A stretch of 38,192 nt of DNA from an uncultured Bacilli bacterium. GTDB lineage: Bacteria; Bacillota_I; Bacilli_A; RF39; UBA660. The stretch spans positions 1-38,192 of the forward strand of contig CALVRW010000001.1 of assembly GCA_944358795.1 (NCBI GenBank). Reading direction: 5' to 3'. The notes beneath the pieces are model-generated. The model was not told the DNA's origin. It did no database searches and was given only the letters and a program-made list of their open reading frames with translations. Position 1 is the first letter of the stretch. Every line of letters begins with the position of its first letter. The translations under genes and the position numbers were made by a program. This document shows, in pieces, positions 15,541 to 24,084 of the stretch.

Positions 15541-16392
15541 ATGGTTTTATTTGCAATATCTGATACAGAATTAATCTTCATTATTTTAATTGGGCTTGTA
15601 TTAGTAACATTAGCTGGAATGGGATTTCTTCATTATGCGAAAAAGAAAGTAGAAGCGGAAATTGACGAAATTGAAACAGAAACCAAAGAAGAAAAAACAA
15701 TCCCTTTGACACAAGAAGTAACAGAAGAAGTGGATACAATCCCAGAGATTGAACATTTGGTTGAAAATTCAACAGTTGAAAAAGTAGAAGATAATAAGAC
15801 AAAAGAATCTATTTCTGAAATTGAATTATTATTAGAGCAAATGCAGTCTGATTTAAAGAAACATGAAAAAGATCCAATTCATACGTTTGAAGAGGAACAA
15901 GAAGAAAAATCGATTATTAGTTATCAAGAATTAAAAGCGATGAAAGAAAAACAAGATCATACAAAAGAAATTGAACATTATGAACAAGAACAAGAAGCAT
16001 ATTCTGTTACAAAGAGACCTGAGATTGATAAAGTAGTGTCACCTCGAATAACAGAAGAACGATTTGAACCAGCTATAGAAAAAGAAGAAGTAAAACCTAA
16101 AGAAATCACAAAAGAAAAAAATACATATTCTAGAACAGAGTTTATTTCTCCAGTATATGGAAAAGTAGAAAGTGGAGAATTAGATTATCCTAAGATTCCT
16201 AATTTTAAAGAGGAGTTTCAACTTCATCATGATGATAAAGAATTACAGTTTGATGATGTAAAAGTGAATTTAAAAACAGACCAGGTTCCAGATTTAGAAC
16301 ATACTTTTGATTTAGGGCCATTATCTGATGAAACAAAAAAGAATGATGAATTTTTAAAAGCTTTAAAAGAATTTAGAAATAATTTAGAATAG
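15541..16392 (+). CDS. Hypothetical membrane-anchored acidic protein
   Basis: A 283-residue protein with one N-terminal membrane helix (about 8-28, ELIFIILIGLVLVTLAGMGF), followed by a long cytoplasmic Glu/Lys-rich region of low complexity and a more ordered C-terminal part (PNFKEEF, then HTFDLGPLSDETKKNDEFLKAL). The bitopic layout with an acidic tail resembles membrane scaffolds of division or cell-shape machinery (EzrA or ZipA style), but no family match is claimed. The ATG at 15541 follows GGAGTGAT; its ribosome binding site overlaps the rsmE stop codon, so translation may be coupled. Its terminator hairpin contains its own stop codon. Confidence 0.7.
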   Translation: MVLFAISDTELIFIILIGLVLVTLAGMGFLHYAKKKVEAEIDEIETETKEEKTIPLTQEVTEEVDTIPEIEHLVENSTVEKVEDNKTKESISEIELLLEQMQSDLKKHEKDPIHTFEEEQEEKSIISYQELKAMKEKQDHTKEIEHYEQEQEAYSVTKRPEIDKVVSPRITEERFEPAIEKEEVKPKEITKEKNTYSRTEFISPVYGKVESGELDYPKIPNFKEEFQLHHDDKELQFDDVKVNLKTDQVPDLEHTFDLGPLSDETKKNDEFLKALKEFRNNLE

Positions 16393-16412
16393 GTCATTAT
16401 GACCTATTTTTT
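16388..16412 (+). terminator. Terminator between the acidic protein gene and mtaB
   Basis: Stem AATAGGTCA / TGACCTATT with a 3-nt loop (16388-16408), then T to 16412. It overlaps the stop codon. Only 15 nt separate it from mtaB, so read-through probably feeds mtaB. Confidence 0.75.
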
Positions 16413-16427
16413 GAAAGTGAGGCAGTT

Positions 16428-17708
16428 ATGAAGTTTAAAATATATACGTTGGGATGTAAAGTAAATACTTATGAATCAAATGTAATGAGTGAAAGAATGA
16501 AAGAAGCAGGATATGAAGAAGTAAAGAGTGGAGAAGAAATTAGTATTGTTAATACTTGTACGGTAACGAATACTGCGGATAGTAAAAGTATGAAAATCAT
16601 TCATCATATTATCAAAGAAGATCCAAGTAGAATTGTTGTAGTAGTAGGGTGTATGTCACAAATTCGTTATGAAGAACTAAAAGAAAATCCAAACATTCAT
16701 ATTATTTTAGGAAATAAATATAAGAGTCAAATTGTTGAATTAATTGAATTGTATCAAAAAACAAAAAAACAAATTGTAAAAGTAGAAGATATTATGAATA
16801 CATCGTTTGAAACGATGAAATTAAATAATTTTAATCGTACGAGAGCATTTGTTAAAATTCAAGATGGATGTGATAACTTTTGTTCTTATTGTATTATTCC
16901 TTATAGTAGAGGTAATGTTAGAAGTAAAGATCCATTAGATGTTATTGATGAAGTAAAGACATTAGTTAAAATGGGACATCATGAAGTTGTATTAACAGGG
17001 ATTCATACTGGACATTATGGAGCTGAATTTCAAAATTACTGTTTTGCTGACTTATTAAAACAATTAGTTGAAATACCTGGATTAGACCGATTACGTATTT
17101 CATCAATTGAGATGAATGAAATAACTGAAGAAGTATTAGAGCTTATGAAGAAAAGTGATATTTTAGTTGATCATATGCATATTCCTCTTCAAAGTGGTTG
17201 TGATAAAACGTTAAAAGCAATGAATCGAAAATATGACATGAAAGAATTTGAAGATAAGTTAAAAGAAATTCGTAAAATTCGACCAAATATTTCGATTAGT
17301 ACAGATTTAATTGTTGGATTTCCTGGGGAAACAGAAGAAGATTTTCAAGAAACTTGCGACTCATTAAAACGATTACGTTTTTCTAAAATTCATGTTTTTC
17401 CATATTCTGAAAGAAGAGGAACAAAAGCATCAGAAATGAAAGATATGAATGGGAAGATTAAGAAAGAACGAGTACGTAAAGTATTAGAAATTAGTAAAGA
17501 GTTAGAACAAGAATATATGCGTAAATTTATAGGACAAACGATTACCTTTATTCCAGAAGTAGAAAAAGATGGTTATTTGATTGGACATACAGGAAATTAT
17601 TTATTAGTAAAAGCAAAAGGAGATACTTCTTCTTTGAATCAAACGGTATCAGTATTATTAAAAGAAGTAACATATCCATATGTAATTGGAAAAAGAAAGG
17701 ATGATTAA
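16428..17708 (+). CDS. mtaB: tRNA (t6A37) methylthiotransferase MtaB
   Basis: A radical-SAM methylthiotransferase that turns t6A37 into ms2t6A in ANN-decoding tRNAs. The 426-residue protein has the N-terminal UPF0004 domain with three cluster cysteines (C10 in TLGCKVNTYES, C44 in NTCTVTN, C75 in VVGCMSQ). The radical-SAM motif C-x3-C-x2-C follows (C148, C152, C155 in GCDNFCSYC), and then a C-terminal TRAM domain. KVNTYES distinguishes MtaB from MiaB (N-x-x-D-S-E). Ribosome binding site GTGAGG. The 3' end abuts the glycan locus: the next gene's ribosome binding site lies within mtaB. Confidence 0.95.
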   Translation: MKFKIYTLGCKVNTYESNVMSERMKEAGYEEVKSGEEISIVNTCTVTNTADSKSMKIIHHIIKEDPSRIVVVVGCMSQIRYEELKENPNIHIILGNKYKSQIVELIELYQKTKKQIVKVEDIMNTSFETMKLNNFNRTRAFVKIQDGCDNFCSYCIIPYSRGNVRSKDPLDVIDEVKTLVKMGHHEVVLTGIHTGHYGAEFQNYCFADLLKQLVEIPGLDRLRISSIEMNEITEEVLELMKKSDILVDHMHIPLQSGCDKTLKAMNRKYDMKEFEDKLKEIRKIRPNISISTDLIVGFPGETEEDFQETCDSLKRLRFSKIHVFPYSERRGTKASEMKDMNGKIKKERVRKVLEISKELEQEYMRKFIGQTITFIPEVEKDGYLIGHTGNYLLVKAKGDTSSLNQTVSVLLKEVTYPYVIGKRKDD

Positions 17709-17709
17709 T

Positions 17710-19209
17710 ATGCTACTAACATTGAAAAAACACATTCATGATAATTGTTTTTTCTATTGTTTTATTACAATATTATTTTTGTTGTTATTTGGAATTTTTT
17801 ATTGTTCTCCACCTTCTGCGGATGACTTACAACTTATTGTAGAACCTAGTAATTGGTCTCATTTAATTGATTCTACAATTAGAAGGTATCATCAGTTAAA
17901 TGGAAGAATATTAGGAAACATGAGTATTGTTTATTTATTGGATCATCCTATTATCGATGGGATTGTTCGTTCAGGGGTTTTATTTGGAATGATTTATCTT
18001 ATTTATAAGATTGCTTATGGTAAGACAAAGAAACCTTCTATTATTCTTTTTGGTATTGTTTTTAGTTTAATTTTATTTGTACCAAAACCGTTATTTCGTC
18101 AAGTATATAATTGGGGTTCAGCATTTTGTAATTATGTTCCACCGATTTTTATCTTCTTTTTTCTTCTTTATCATATTCAAACTATTTTTCATGATAAACC
18201 AAATATTGAAAAAGGTTGGAAGTGGAATATCATTTTATTCTTTTTAGCTTGTATGGGACAATTATTTATGGAAAACTTTACAATTTATGTTGTAATGGTT
18301 TCTATTTTAATGAATGGATATTACTATTATCGAACAAAAAAGATATCTAAGACGTTATTATCCATTTTACTAGGTAGTATCGTAGGAGCTCTTATTATGT
18401 TTTTCGCTCCGATTTATCACAATTTAGATTCAAGAGGAGGATATCATGGTGATAAAATTACTTCTTTTACAGAATTAGTTCGTCGGTTGAAAGAAAATTA
18501 TTATACAATGTCGCGATATACTTGGCATATTCATTTTCTTATCATGGGTGTTATTTCAATTTTATGTATTTATCTTATTTATAAAAGAAAAAAACAACTT
18601 AGTTTATTTGATAAACTCTCAATTTTCTTTTTAATCATAACACCATTATACTGTTATGGTATTACAAATATATTTGGTAAATTTTATCAATTACGCTGGA
18701 GTGTTATTTTCCTTGATGCGTTCCTTATTTTTGGATACTATGTAAGTCTTCTTTGGATTGGAATGCAACACATCAAAGATATAAAATTAAGAAATTTACT
18801 TTTATTTTTTACACTTTCTATTTTCTTAGTGAATGCACCGATGTTAATTGTCTTACCACTTAGTTTAAGATGCTTTTATTTTCCATATGTATTTATGGTT
18901 ATGATACTAGTAATTTTATTCGTTGATTTAGAAACTCAATTTCATTGGAATATACGTTTTCTTATGCCAATAATTGTCCTCTTTGTAGGAGTAGTAACTT
19001 TTAGTTATACTTATATGATGTTTGAAAATTATCGTTGTGAAGAGAAGAGAACGGAAATTATTACAGAAGAAATGAAAAAGAAAAAGACAAAAATTTCAAT
19101 TCCAAATTATCCTTATCCTGATTTAATTGAATGCTTTGGTCAGGATGGTAGATTAAATTATCGTTATCAATATAAAAAATTTGGTGATATCGAATTTTAT
19201 TATCGTTGA
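17710..19209 (+). CDS. Polytopic membrane protein, DUF6056/GT-C-like
   Basis: A 499-residue protein with around eleven membrane helices. The first extracytoplasmic loop carries PPSADDLQL (D38, D39), then H-Q-L-N-G-R-I-L-G-N. Paired acidic residues in this loop are typical of GT-C glycosyltransferases, and the S-x-D-D and N-G-R pattern resembles DUF6056 proteins found in cell-surface polysaccharide clusters. GT-C enzymes move sugars from lipid-linked donors on the outer face of the membrane. The ATG at 17710 is preferred to 17701 because AGAAAGG lies 9 nt upstream of it. It opens the glycan locus, although it directly follows mtaB. Confidence 0.65.
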   Translation: MLLTLKKHIHDNCFFYCFITILFLLLFGIFYCSPPSADDLQLIVEPSNWSHLIDSTIRRYHQLNGRILGNMSIVYLLDHPIIDGIVRSGVLFGMIYLIYKIAYGKTKKPSIILFGIVFSLILFVPKPLFRQVYNWGSAFCNYVPPIFIFFFLLYHIQTIFHDKPNIEKGWKWNIILFFLACMGQLFMENFTIYVVMVSILMNGYYYYRTKKISKTLLSILLGSIVGALIMFFAPIYHNLDSRGGYHGDKITSFTELVRRLKENYYTMSRYTWHIHFLIMGVISILCIYLIYKRKKQLSLFDKLSIFFLIITPLYCYGITNIFGKFYQLRWSVIFLDAFLIFGYYVSLLWIGMQHIKDIKLRNLLLFFTLSIFLVNAPMLIVLPLSLRCFYFPYVFMVMILVILFVDLETQFHWNIRFLMPIIVLFVGVVTFSYTYMMFENYRCEEKRTEIITEEMKKKKTKISIPNYPYPDLIECFGQDGRLNYRYQYKKFGDIEFYYR

Positions 19210-19217
19210 TAAAATTA

Positions 19218-19247
19218 TTGCTATTAAGGTGATAGATTGTGTATAAT
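19218..19247 (+). promoter_or_regulatory. Promoter candidate before the first acyltransferase
   Basis: -35 TTGCTA (19218-19223), 18-nt spacer, -10 TATAAT (19242-19247), in a 60-bp gap. Confidence 0.5.
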
Positions 19248-19269
19248 AATAAATGTTTAGAGGTGTAAG

Positions 19270-20307
19270 ATGATTGATAAGAAAGAACGAATTTATTTTT
19301 ATGATAATTTAAAATATTTATTAGTTACATTAGTTGTAATTGGTCATTTCTTACTATTAATTCCAGATGTGAGTGGTGCAAAGGGATTAATCTTATTTAT
19401 CTATAGTTTTCATATGCCATTATTTGTTTTTGTTAGTGGATTTTTTGCAAAGAAAATAAAAGATGAAAATGGTCATTTTCGATTAGAACGGGTTTTTAAT
19501 TTAATGTTTATTTATATTATTTTTAAAATCTTATCCTATTTTTTTGTTAAAGTGATTTTTCATCAAGACGTGGCTGTTTCTATGGTAGCAGAAATTGATG
19601 CGCCGTGGTATTTAATGGCTATGGCCTTATGGTTTGTTTTAACTTATTTGTTTGAACGAATTAACCCAAAGTATTTATTTGGAATGAGTATTGTTGTCGC
19701 ATTACTTGCAGGATTTGATCTTCGTGTTAGTGATGTACTATGTCTTTCTAGAGTATTTGTATTTTATCCTTTTTACTTAGCTGGATATTATATTTCAAAA
19801 GAGAAAATGAATCAGTTGTCACAAACACTTCATCAACGAAAATGGCAACTTTTAAGTTTTATTTGTTGTGTCACTTTTCTTCTTATCTTTCTTATTTTTG
19901 AAAAAGAATTATATTTTATGAAACCAGTTTTTACAGGACAAAACCCTTATGCAACACTAGAATTTCCTCTTGATATTCCACTTATGGGACTTCTTACAAG
20001 ACTTGTTACATATGGAATTTCAGTATTACTTGGTGTTTCCTTATTATCACTAACACCAAGAAGAAAACTCTTTTTTACATCTCTTGGAACGAGAACAATT
20101 CAAGTATATGTGTTACATTATTTTATTTATTTAATTGTATTATATAGTGGACTTAATATGAAACTGATGTCACAGTTTGGAGAAATGACGATTGTGATCT
20201 ATATTATTTTTTCCATGATACTTACGATGGTATTATCTTGGAAATATTTGGGATATCCATTTTCGAAGATTATGAATATAAAATATGATAAACTATATCA
20301 GAAGTAG
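19270..20307 (+). CDS. Acyltransferase 3 family membrane protein
   Basis: A 345-residue integral membrane acyltransferase of the OafA/NodX/WecH type (about ten helices), which transfers acetyl or succinyl groups to surface glycans. Family features are RIYFYDNLKYLLVTLVVIGH (conserved D12 and the catalytic His of the G-H pair), then FHMPLFVFVSGFF, and a C-terminal VYVLHYFIYL helix. It lies at the head of the CDP-polyol cassette with an AGAGGTG ribosome binding site. It probably O-acylates the polymer made by this locus; the acyl donor and target cannot be read from sequence. Confidence 0.85.
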   Translation: MIDKKERIYFYDNLKYLLVTLVVIGHFLLLIPDVSGAKGLILFIYSFHMPLFVFVSGFFAKKIKDENGHFRLERVFNLMFIYIIFKILSYFFVKVIFHQDVAVSMVAEIDAPWYLMAMALWFVLTYLFERINPKYLFGMSIVVALLAGFDLRVSDVLCLSRVFVFYPFYLAGYYISKEKMNQLSQTLHQRKWQLLSFICCVTFLLIFLIFEKELYFMKPVFTGQNPYATLEFPLDIPLMGLLTRLVTYGISVLLGVSLLSLTPRRKLFFTSLGTRTIQVYVLHYFIYLIVLYSGLNMKLMSQFGEMTIVIYIIFSMILTMVLSWKYLGYPFSKIMNIKYDKLYQK

Positions 20308-20321
20308 AAAGAAGGATTTAT

Positions 20322-21056
20322 ATGAATTATGCAGCAATTTTAGCCGGAGGAGTTGGAAGTAGAAGTGGGTTAGACTATCCAAAACAATTTTATAAAATAG
20401 AAGGAAAACCAATTATTATTTATACGATTGAAAAAATCGTGTCTTCAAATTTAATGGATCAAGTTTATGTGGCAGTAGTAGCCGATTATTTTGACTATAC
20501 AAAACAGTTATTAGAAGAGTATCAACTACAAGATCAAGTTGTATTATTAACTGGTGGAAATACAAGAATGGAAACTATCGACCGAGTAATTGAAGCGATT
20601 ACAAATAACAATGAAATAACAGATCATGATATTATTTTAATTCATGATGCCGTTAGACCATTTATTACAAATCAAATTATGAAAGATAGTATTGAAGGGG
20701 CTATGAAATATGGAGCTACTGTCGCAACGATTCCTGTAGTGGATACAATTGTTGCTTCTAATAATCAAGAAAAAGTTGATTCTATTCCAAATCGAAATGA
20801 ATTATTTAGTGGACAGGCACCAGATACATTTCGTTTAAAAGAATTTATTCAAATGGAACAAAACTTAACACCAGAACAAAAATTACTCGCAACAGGGACA
20901 TCACAAGTATGTACTTTTAATCATAAAGATATCTATATGGTTAAAGGTGATCCAATTAATTTTAAAATTACGACAGCAACAGATTTATTACTAGCAGAAA
21001 AAATAATTGAAGGGGGATTTTATGAAAAAAATAGAAACTATACCAAGTCAATCTAA
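20322..21056 (+). CDS. TarI/IspD-like cytidylyltransferase
   Basis: A 244-residue nucleotidyltransferase with the CTP-binding loop AILAGGVGSRSGLDYPKQF, the metal-site HDAVRPF, and the C-terminal F-K-I-T-T-x-x-D-L-L-L-A. Overall it reads closer to TarI (ribitol-5-phosphate cytidylyltransferase) than to housekeeping IspD, and the next genes are a polyol dehydrogenase and a pentulose epimerase. The product is therefore probably a CDP-pentitol or similar. Its last 35 nt overlap the dehydrogenase start. Alternatives are IspD of the MEP pathway or a pneumococcal Abp1-like CDP-xylulose synthase; sequence alone does not exclude them. Confidence 0.82.
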   Translation: MNYAAILAGGVGSRSGLDYPKQFYKIEGKPIIIYTIEKIVSSNLMDQVYVAVVADYFDYTKQLLEEYQLQDQVVLLTGGNTRMETIDRVIEAITNNNEITDHDIILIHDAVRPFITNQIMKDSIEGAMKYGATVATIPVVDTIVASNNQEKVDSIPNRNELFSGQAPDTFRLKEFIQMEQNLTPEQKLLATGTSQVCTFNHKDIYMVKGDPINFKITTATDLLLAEKIIEGGFYEKNRNYTKSI

Positions 21057-22089
21057 GGCATTAAATTTAAAAGCTGTAGGTGATTTAGTGTATGAAGATA
21101 TCGCAATGAAAGAATTAACAGAAGGTACAGTATTATTAAAAGTAAAAGCATGTGGAATCTGTTCTAGCGATATAGAAAGAGTTTATCAAAACGGAACTTA
21201 TCATTTTCCTACCGTAATTGGTCATGAGTTTTCTGGACAAGTTATTGCAGTGTATGATGATGAAAATGAAAACTTATTAGGAAAGAAAGCAGCAGTTTTT
21301 CCTTTATTACCTTGTATGGAATGTGATGCTTGTAAAGAGGAAAAATATGCATTATGTAGTAATTATAATTATTTTGGTTCTCGTTGTGATGGAGGTTTTA
21401 GTGAATACTTAGTTGTACCAGTATGGAATCTTGTTTTCTTTGACCAGATTAGTTATGAAGAAGCAGCGTTATGTGAACCAGCAGCAGTTGGATTGCATGC
21501 TTCAAAAAAGGCCAATATTAAATCAGGTGATGATGTTTTAATTATTGGAACTGGAACAATTGGGTTTTTAATTGGGATTTTTTGTAAAAATATGGGTGCT
21601 AATGTATATATGGCAGGAAGAAGAAAAGAAAGTTTAGAACTAGCAGAACACTATGGATTTATTCCTGTTATGAATGATGAAACGATAAAAGATAATTTAA
21701 AAAATGCTTCAGGAAAAGAATTTATTGATACTGTTTTTGAAGTAGTAGGAAGTAATGAGTCAATTAATACAGCTCTTTCTCTTGCAATGAAAAAAATTAT
21801 ATTAGTTGGAAATCCTAAAGAAGATGTTTTGTTAGATAAACAAAATTATTGGCGTATTTTAAGAAAAGAATTAGATGTAATCGGTACTTGGAATTCCGAT
21901 TATGGTAGTACAAAAAATGATTGGTATGATGTACTTAACATGATTGAAAAGAAAGAAATAGAATTGAAAGATTTTATTACAAAAGTTTATGCATTAGAGG
22001 AGTATCAAGAAGCATTTGATTTAGTAAAAAGTAATACTCTTACTTTAAAAGTTATGATGAAAATGGATGGAGGAAATGAGAGTGAATAA
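21022..22089 (+). CDS. Zinc-dependent polyol-phosphate dehydrogenase (GatD/TarJ-like MDR)
   Basis: A 355-residue medium-chain dehydrogenase/reductase. Catalytic zinc site: C47 in GICSSD, then G-H-E at 67-69. Structural zinc: C98, C101, C104 and C112. The NAD(P)-binding loop reads G-T-G-T-I-G. The N-terminal half resembles galactitol-1-phosphate dehydrogenase (NG-x-Y-x-x-P-x-x-x-GHEFSG, PLLPC, GSR-x-DGGF). In this setting it probably reduces a ketopentose phosphate, or its CDP derivative, to the pentitol form. The ATG at 21022 follows AAGGGGGAT; a TTG at 21007 is too early. It overlaps the upstream cytidylyltransferase by 35 nt and the downstream epimerase by a few nt, a tightly coupled trio. 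Confidence 0.82.
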   Translation: MKKIETIPSQSKALNLKAVGDLVYEDIAMKELTEGTVLLKVKACGICSSDIERVYQNGTYHFPTVIGHEFSGQVIAVYDDENENLLGKKAAVFPLLPCMECDACKEEKYALCSNYNYFGSRCDGGFSEYLVVPVWNLVFFDQISYEEAALCEPAAVGLHASKKANIKSGDDVLIIGTGTIGFLIGIFCKNMGANVYMAGRRKESLELAEHYGFIPVMNDETIKDNLKNASGKEFIDTVFEVVGSNESINTALSLAMKKIILVGNPKEDVLLDKQNYWRILRKELDVIGTWNSDYGSTKNDWYDVLNMIEKKEIELKDFITKVYALEEYQEAFDLVKSNTLTLKVMMKMDGGNESE

Positions 22090-22753
22090 AGGAAAAATAT
22101 CTGCATCGATGATGTGTGCTTCCTTAGATAAGATCTTTTATTATTTGGCTGAATTTAAAAAATCTAATTTAGAGTTTTTACATCTTGATATTATGGATGG
22201 AGAATTTGTTCCAAATCTTGCATTAGGAACAGACTATGTTACCTCTTTAAGAAGAATTACGGAAATTCCTTTTGATTTTCATTTCTTGGTAAATGAACCA
22301 CTTAAAAAATTATCTTGGTTTGATATTAGAAAAGGAGATCAAGTAACATTTCATTATGAAAATAACTCAGAAATTGATGCTTGTATTGATTATGTAAAAG
22401 AGAAGGGGGCTTCTGTATTAATTGCACTTAATCCTGAGACAGATTATCACGTGTTGAAACCTTATTTAAATAAGATTGATGGTATTTTAGTAATGATGGT
22501 AAGTCCTGGATTTGCAGGACAAAAAATGTTACCATTTACGATTAATAAAGTAGAACAGATTCGAGATTATCTCGAACAAAAAAATAATTCAAATCTAATC
22601 ATTGAAGTAGATGGAAATATTACAATTGAAAAGGCACAACTTTTATATCAAAAAGGTGCGAACGTCTTTGTTGCAGGATCTTCTAGTTTATTTCATAATA
22701 GTGAAGTTCCTGTTTCTGATATGATTGATAAAATGAGAGATGTTATAAAATAA
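22082..22753 (+). CDS. Ribulose-phosphate 3-epimerase family protein
   Basis: A 223-residue TIM barrel of the Rpe family, which interconverts ribulose-5-phosphate and xylulose-5-phosphate. Motifs: A-S-M-M-C-A-S at the start, then LHLDIMDGEFVPN (metal-binding His and Asp), H-F-H-F-L, MMVSPGFAGQ (phosphate loop) and I-E-V-D-G-N-I. The GTG at 22082 is chosen because GGAGG lies 8 nt upstream; the ATGs at 22067 and 22076 sit on or against that site. Its place in the CDP-polyol cassette suggests it supplies the correct ketopentose phosphate to the pathway rather than serving central metabolism. Other sugar-phosphate epimerases (allulose-6-phosphate type) share the fold. Confidence 0.85.
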   Translation: MNKGKISASMMCASLDKIFYYLAEFKKSNLEFLHLDIMDGEFVPNLALGTDYVTSLRRITEIPFDFHFLVNEPLKKLSWFDIRKGDQVTFHYENNSEIDACIDYVKEKGASVLIALNPETDYHVLKPYLNKIDGILVMMVSPGFAGQKMLPFTINKVEQIRDYLEQKNNSNLIIEVDGNITIEKAQLLYQKGANVFVAGSSSLFHNSEVPVSDMIDKMRDVIK

Positions 22754-22785
22754 TTGTATTTATAAAAATATGAGAATGAAAGAGG

Positions 22786-22815
22786 AAAACCTAACTTACT
22801 TGTAAGTTAGGTTTT
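22786..22815 (+). terminator. Terminator after the epimerase gene
   Basis: A perfect stem of up to 14 bp (AAAACCTAACTTAC / GTAAGTTAGGTTTT). The T-run is only the four bases at the foot of the stem. Confidence 0.7.
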
Positions 22816-22831
22816 ACTATATAGAAATTCT

Positions 22832-22859
22832 TTGAAAAATGGGGAAAATATGATACTAT
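22832..22859 (+). promoter_or_regulatory. Promoter of the GT4-led operon
   Basis: -35 TTGAAA (22832-22837), 16-nt spacer, -10 TACTAT (22854-22859). The genes from 22903 to 31038 follow with short or negative spacing, so they form one operon. Confidence 0.6.
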
Positions 22860-22902
22860 AGTAATGATGAAATCATGTTTAAATTTGAATCGTGGTGATA
22901 GT

Positions 22903-24084
22903 ATGAAACGGATTTTATTTGTATTAGATGAAAGAAAGATGGGTGGAGTATCCATTTTATTAGAAGATATTTTATCTCAATTAAATTTAAAGAAATTTGA
23001 AGTAGATGTTTTAGTTCTTCATAATCATGGAGAAAGATTAGAACAGATACCTTCTAATGTACATCTTCTTTCTGGAACATCTTATTTTGATGTCATTGAT
23101 CAGCCACTTCATGATTTATTAAAAAGAAAAAATTTAATCTTATTATGGAAAAAAATAGCATTGGTGTTTTCTTTAAAGACTGGTATTATTATGAAACGAT
23201 TAGTAAAGGAACGTAAGAAGATTTTAACAAAAGAGTATGATGTGGAAATTGCATTTAAGAGTGGTTTTTGTTCCATTTTTACCGCAGTAGGAAATAGTAA
23301 AAAGAAAGTATCTTGGGTACATGAAGATTATAGTACCAATGACGCGACGGAAAAATATCATAGGTTATTTGAAAAAGTATTTTCTAAAATGCATTTAATT
23401 GTAGGAATTACTCCTGATGTTGTTACTTCATTTCAAAAAAAATATCCTAATTGTACCAATACAATGGTGATCAAAAACTTAGTGAATACAGATAAAATTA
23501 TTGAAAAATCACAAGAATCGGTTTCTTTTCCAAAGGATAAATTTACTTTTATCTCAGTTGGACGATTGCATGAAGTTAAAGGTTATGATCGTTTAATTCA
23601 TGCTTGTAGTAGGCTTGTAAAAGAAGGAATTTGGAAAGATAGTGTATTATCTATTATTGGTGATGGAAATGAATATGAAATATTACATCAATTGATTCAA
23701 GAATTAAACTTAGAGAAGAAAGTATATTTACTTGGGCGAAAAGATAATCCATATGCTTATGTGAAACAAGCTGATTTATTCTTGTTATCTTCAAGAACAG
23801 AAGGATTTGGAAATGTAATGATAGAAAGCTTGATATTACAAGTACCAGTTCTTGCGACAAGGGTTGCGAATATTGATGAAACATTACATCATGAAACGTA
23901 TGGATTTATAGTAGAAAATAGTGAGGAAGGAATTTATCAAGGATTAAAAGAGATATTCCTTCATCCTGAATTATTAAATGAAAAAAAGATGGCGTTAAAG
24001 AATTATCACTATGATAATGAACAAATTATTAACCAAATAGAACAATTATTGGAGGAACAACATGAAGAAATTATTAACAGATGA
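22903..24084 (+). CDS. GT4-family glycosyltransferase
   Basis: A 393-residue GT-B glycosyltransferase of family 4. The N-terminal acceptor domain begins MKRILFVLDERKMGGVSILL. The C-terminal donor domain shows SVGRLHEVKGYDRLIHA and the E-x7-E motif in EGFGNVMIE, which binds the nucleotide sugar. GT4 enzymes retain donor stereochemistry and act at the cytoplasmic membrane face on lipid-linked glycans. The ATG at 22903 follows GGTGATAGT; the ATG at 22864 has no site. It overlaps the next gene by 23 nt. Confidence 0.88.
   Translation: MKRILFVLDERKMGGVSILLEDILSQLNLKKFEVDVLVLHNHGERLEQIPSNVHLLSGTSYFDVIDQPLHDLLKRKNLILLWKKIALVFSLKTGIIMKRLVKERKKILTKEYDVEIAFKSGFCSIFTAVGNSKKKVSWVHEDYSTNDATEKYHRLFEKVFSKMHLIVGITPDVVTSFQKKYPNCTNTMVIKNLVNTDKIIEKSQESVSFPKDKFTFISVGRLHEVKGYDRLIHACSRLVKEGIWKDSVLSIIGDGNEYEILHQLIQELNLEKKVYLLGRKDNPYAYVKQADLFLLSSRTEGFGNVMIESLILQVPVLATRVANIDETLHHETYGFIVENSEEGIYQGLKEIFLHPELLNEKKMALKNYHYDNEQIINQIEQLLEEQHEEIINR

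Noticed and set aside
20322-21056. Housekeeping IspD of the MEP isoprenoid pathway
   Set aside because: Neighbouring polyol dehydrogenase, epimerase and TagF/TarL-like genes favour a CDP-polyol role, and the C-terminal F-K-I-T-T-x-x-D-L region resembles TarI. Not fully excluded.
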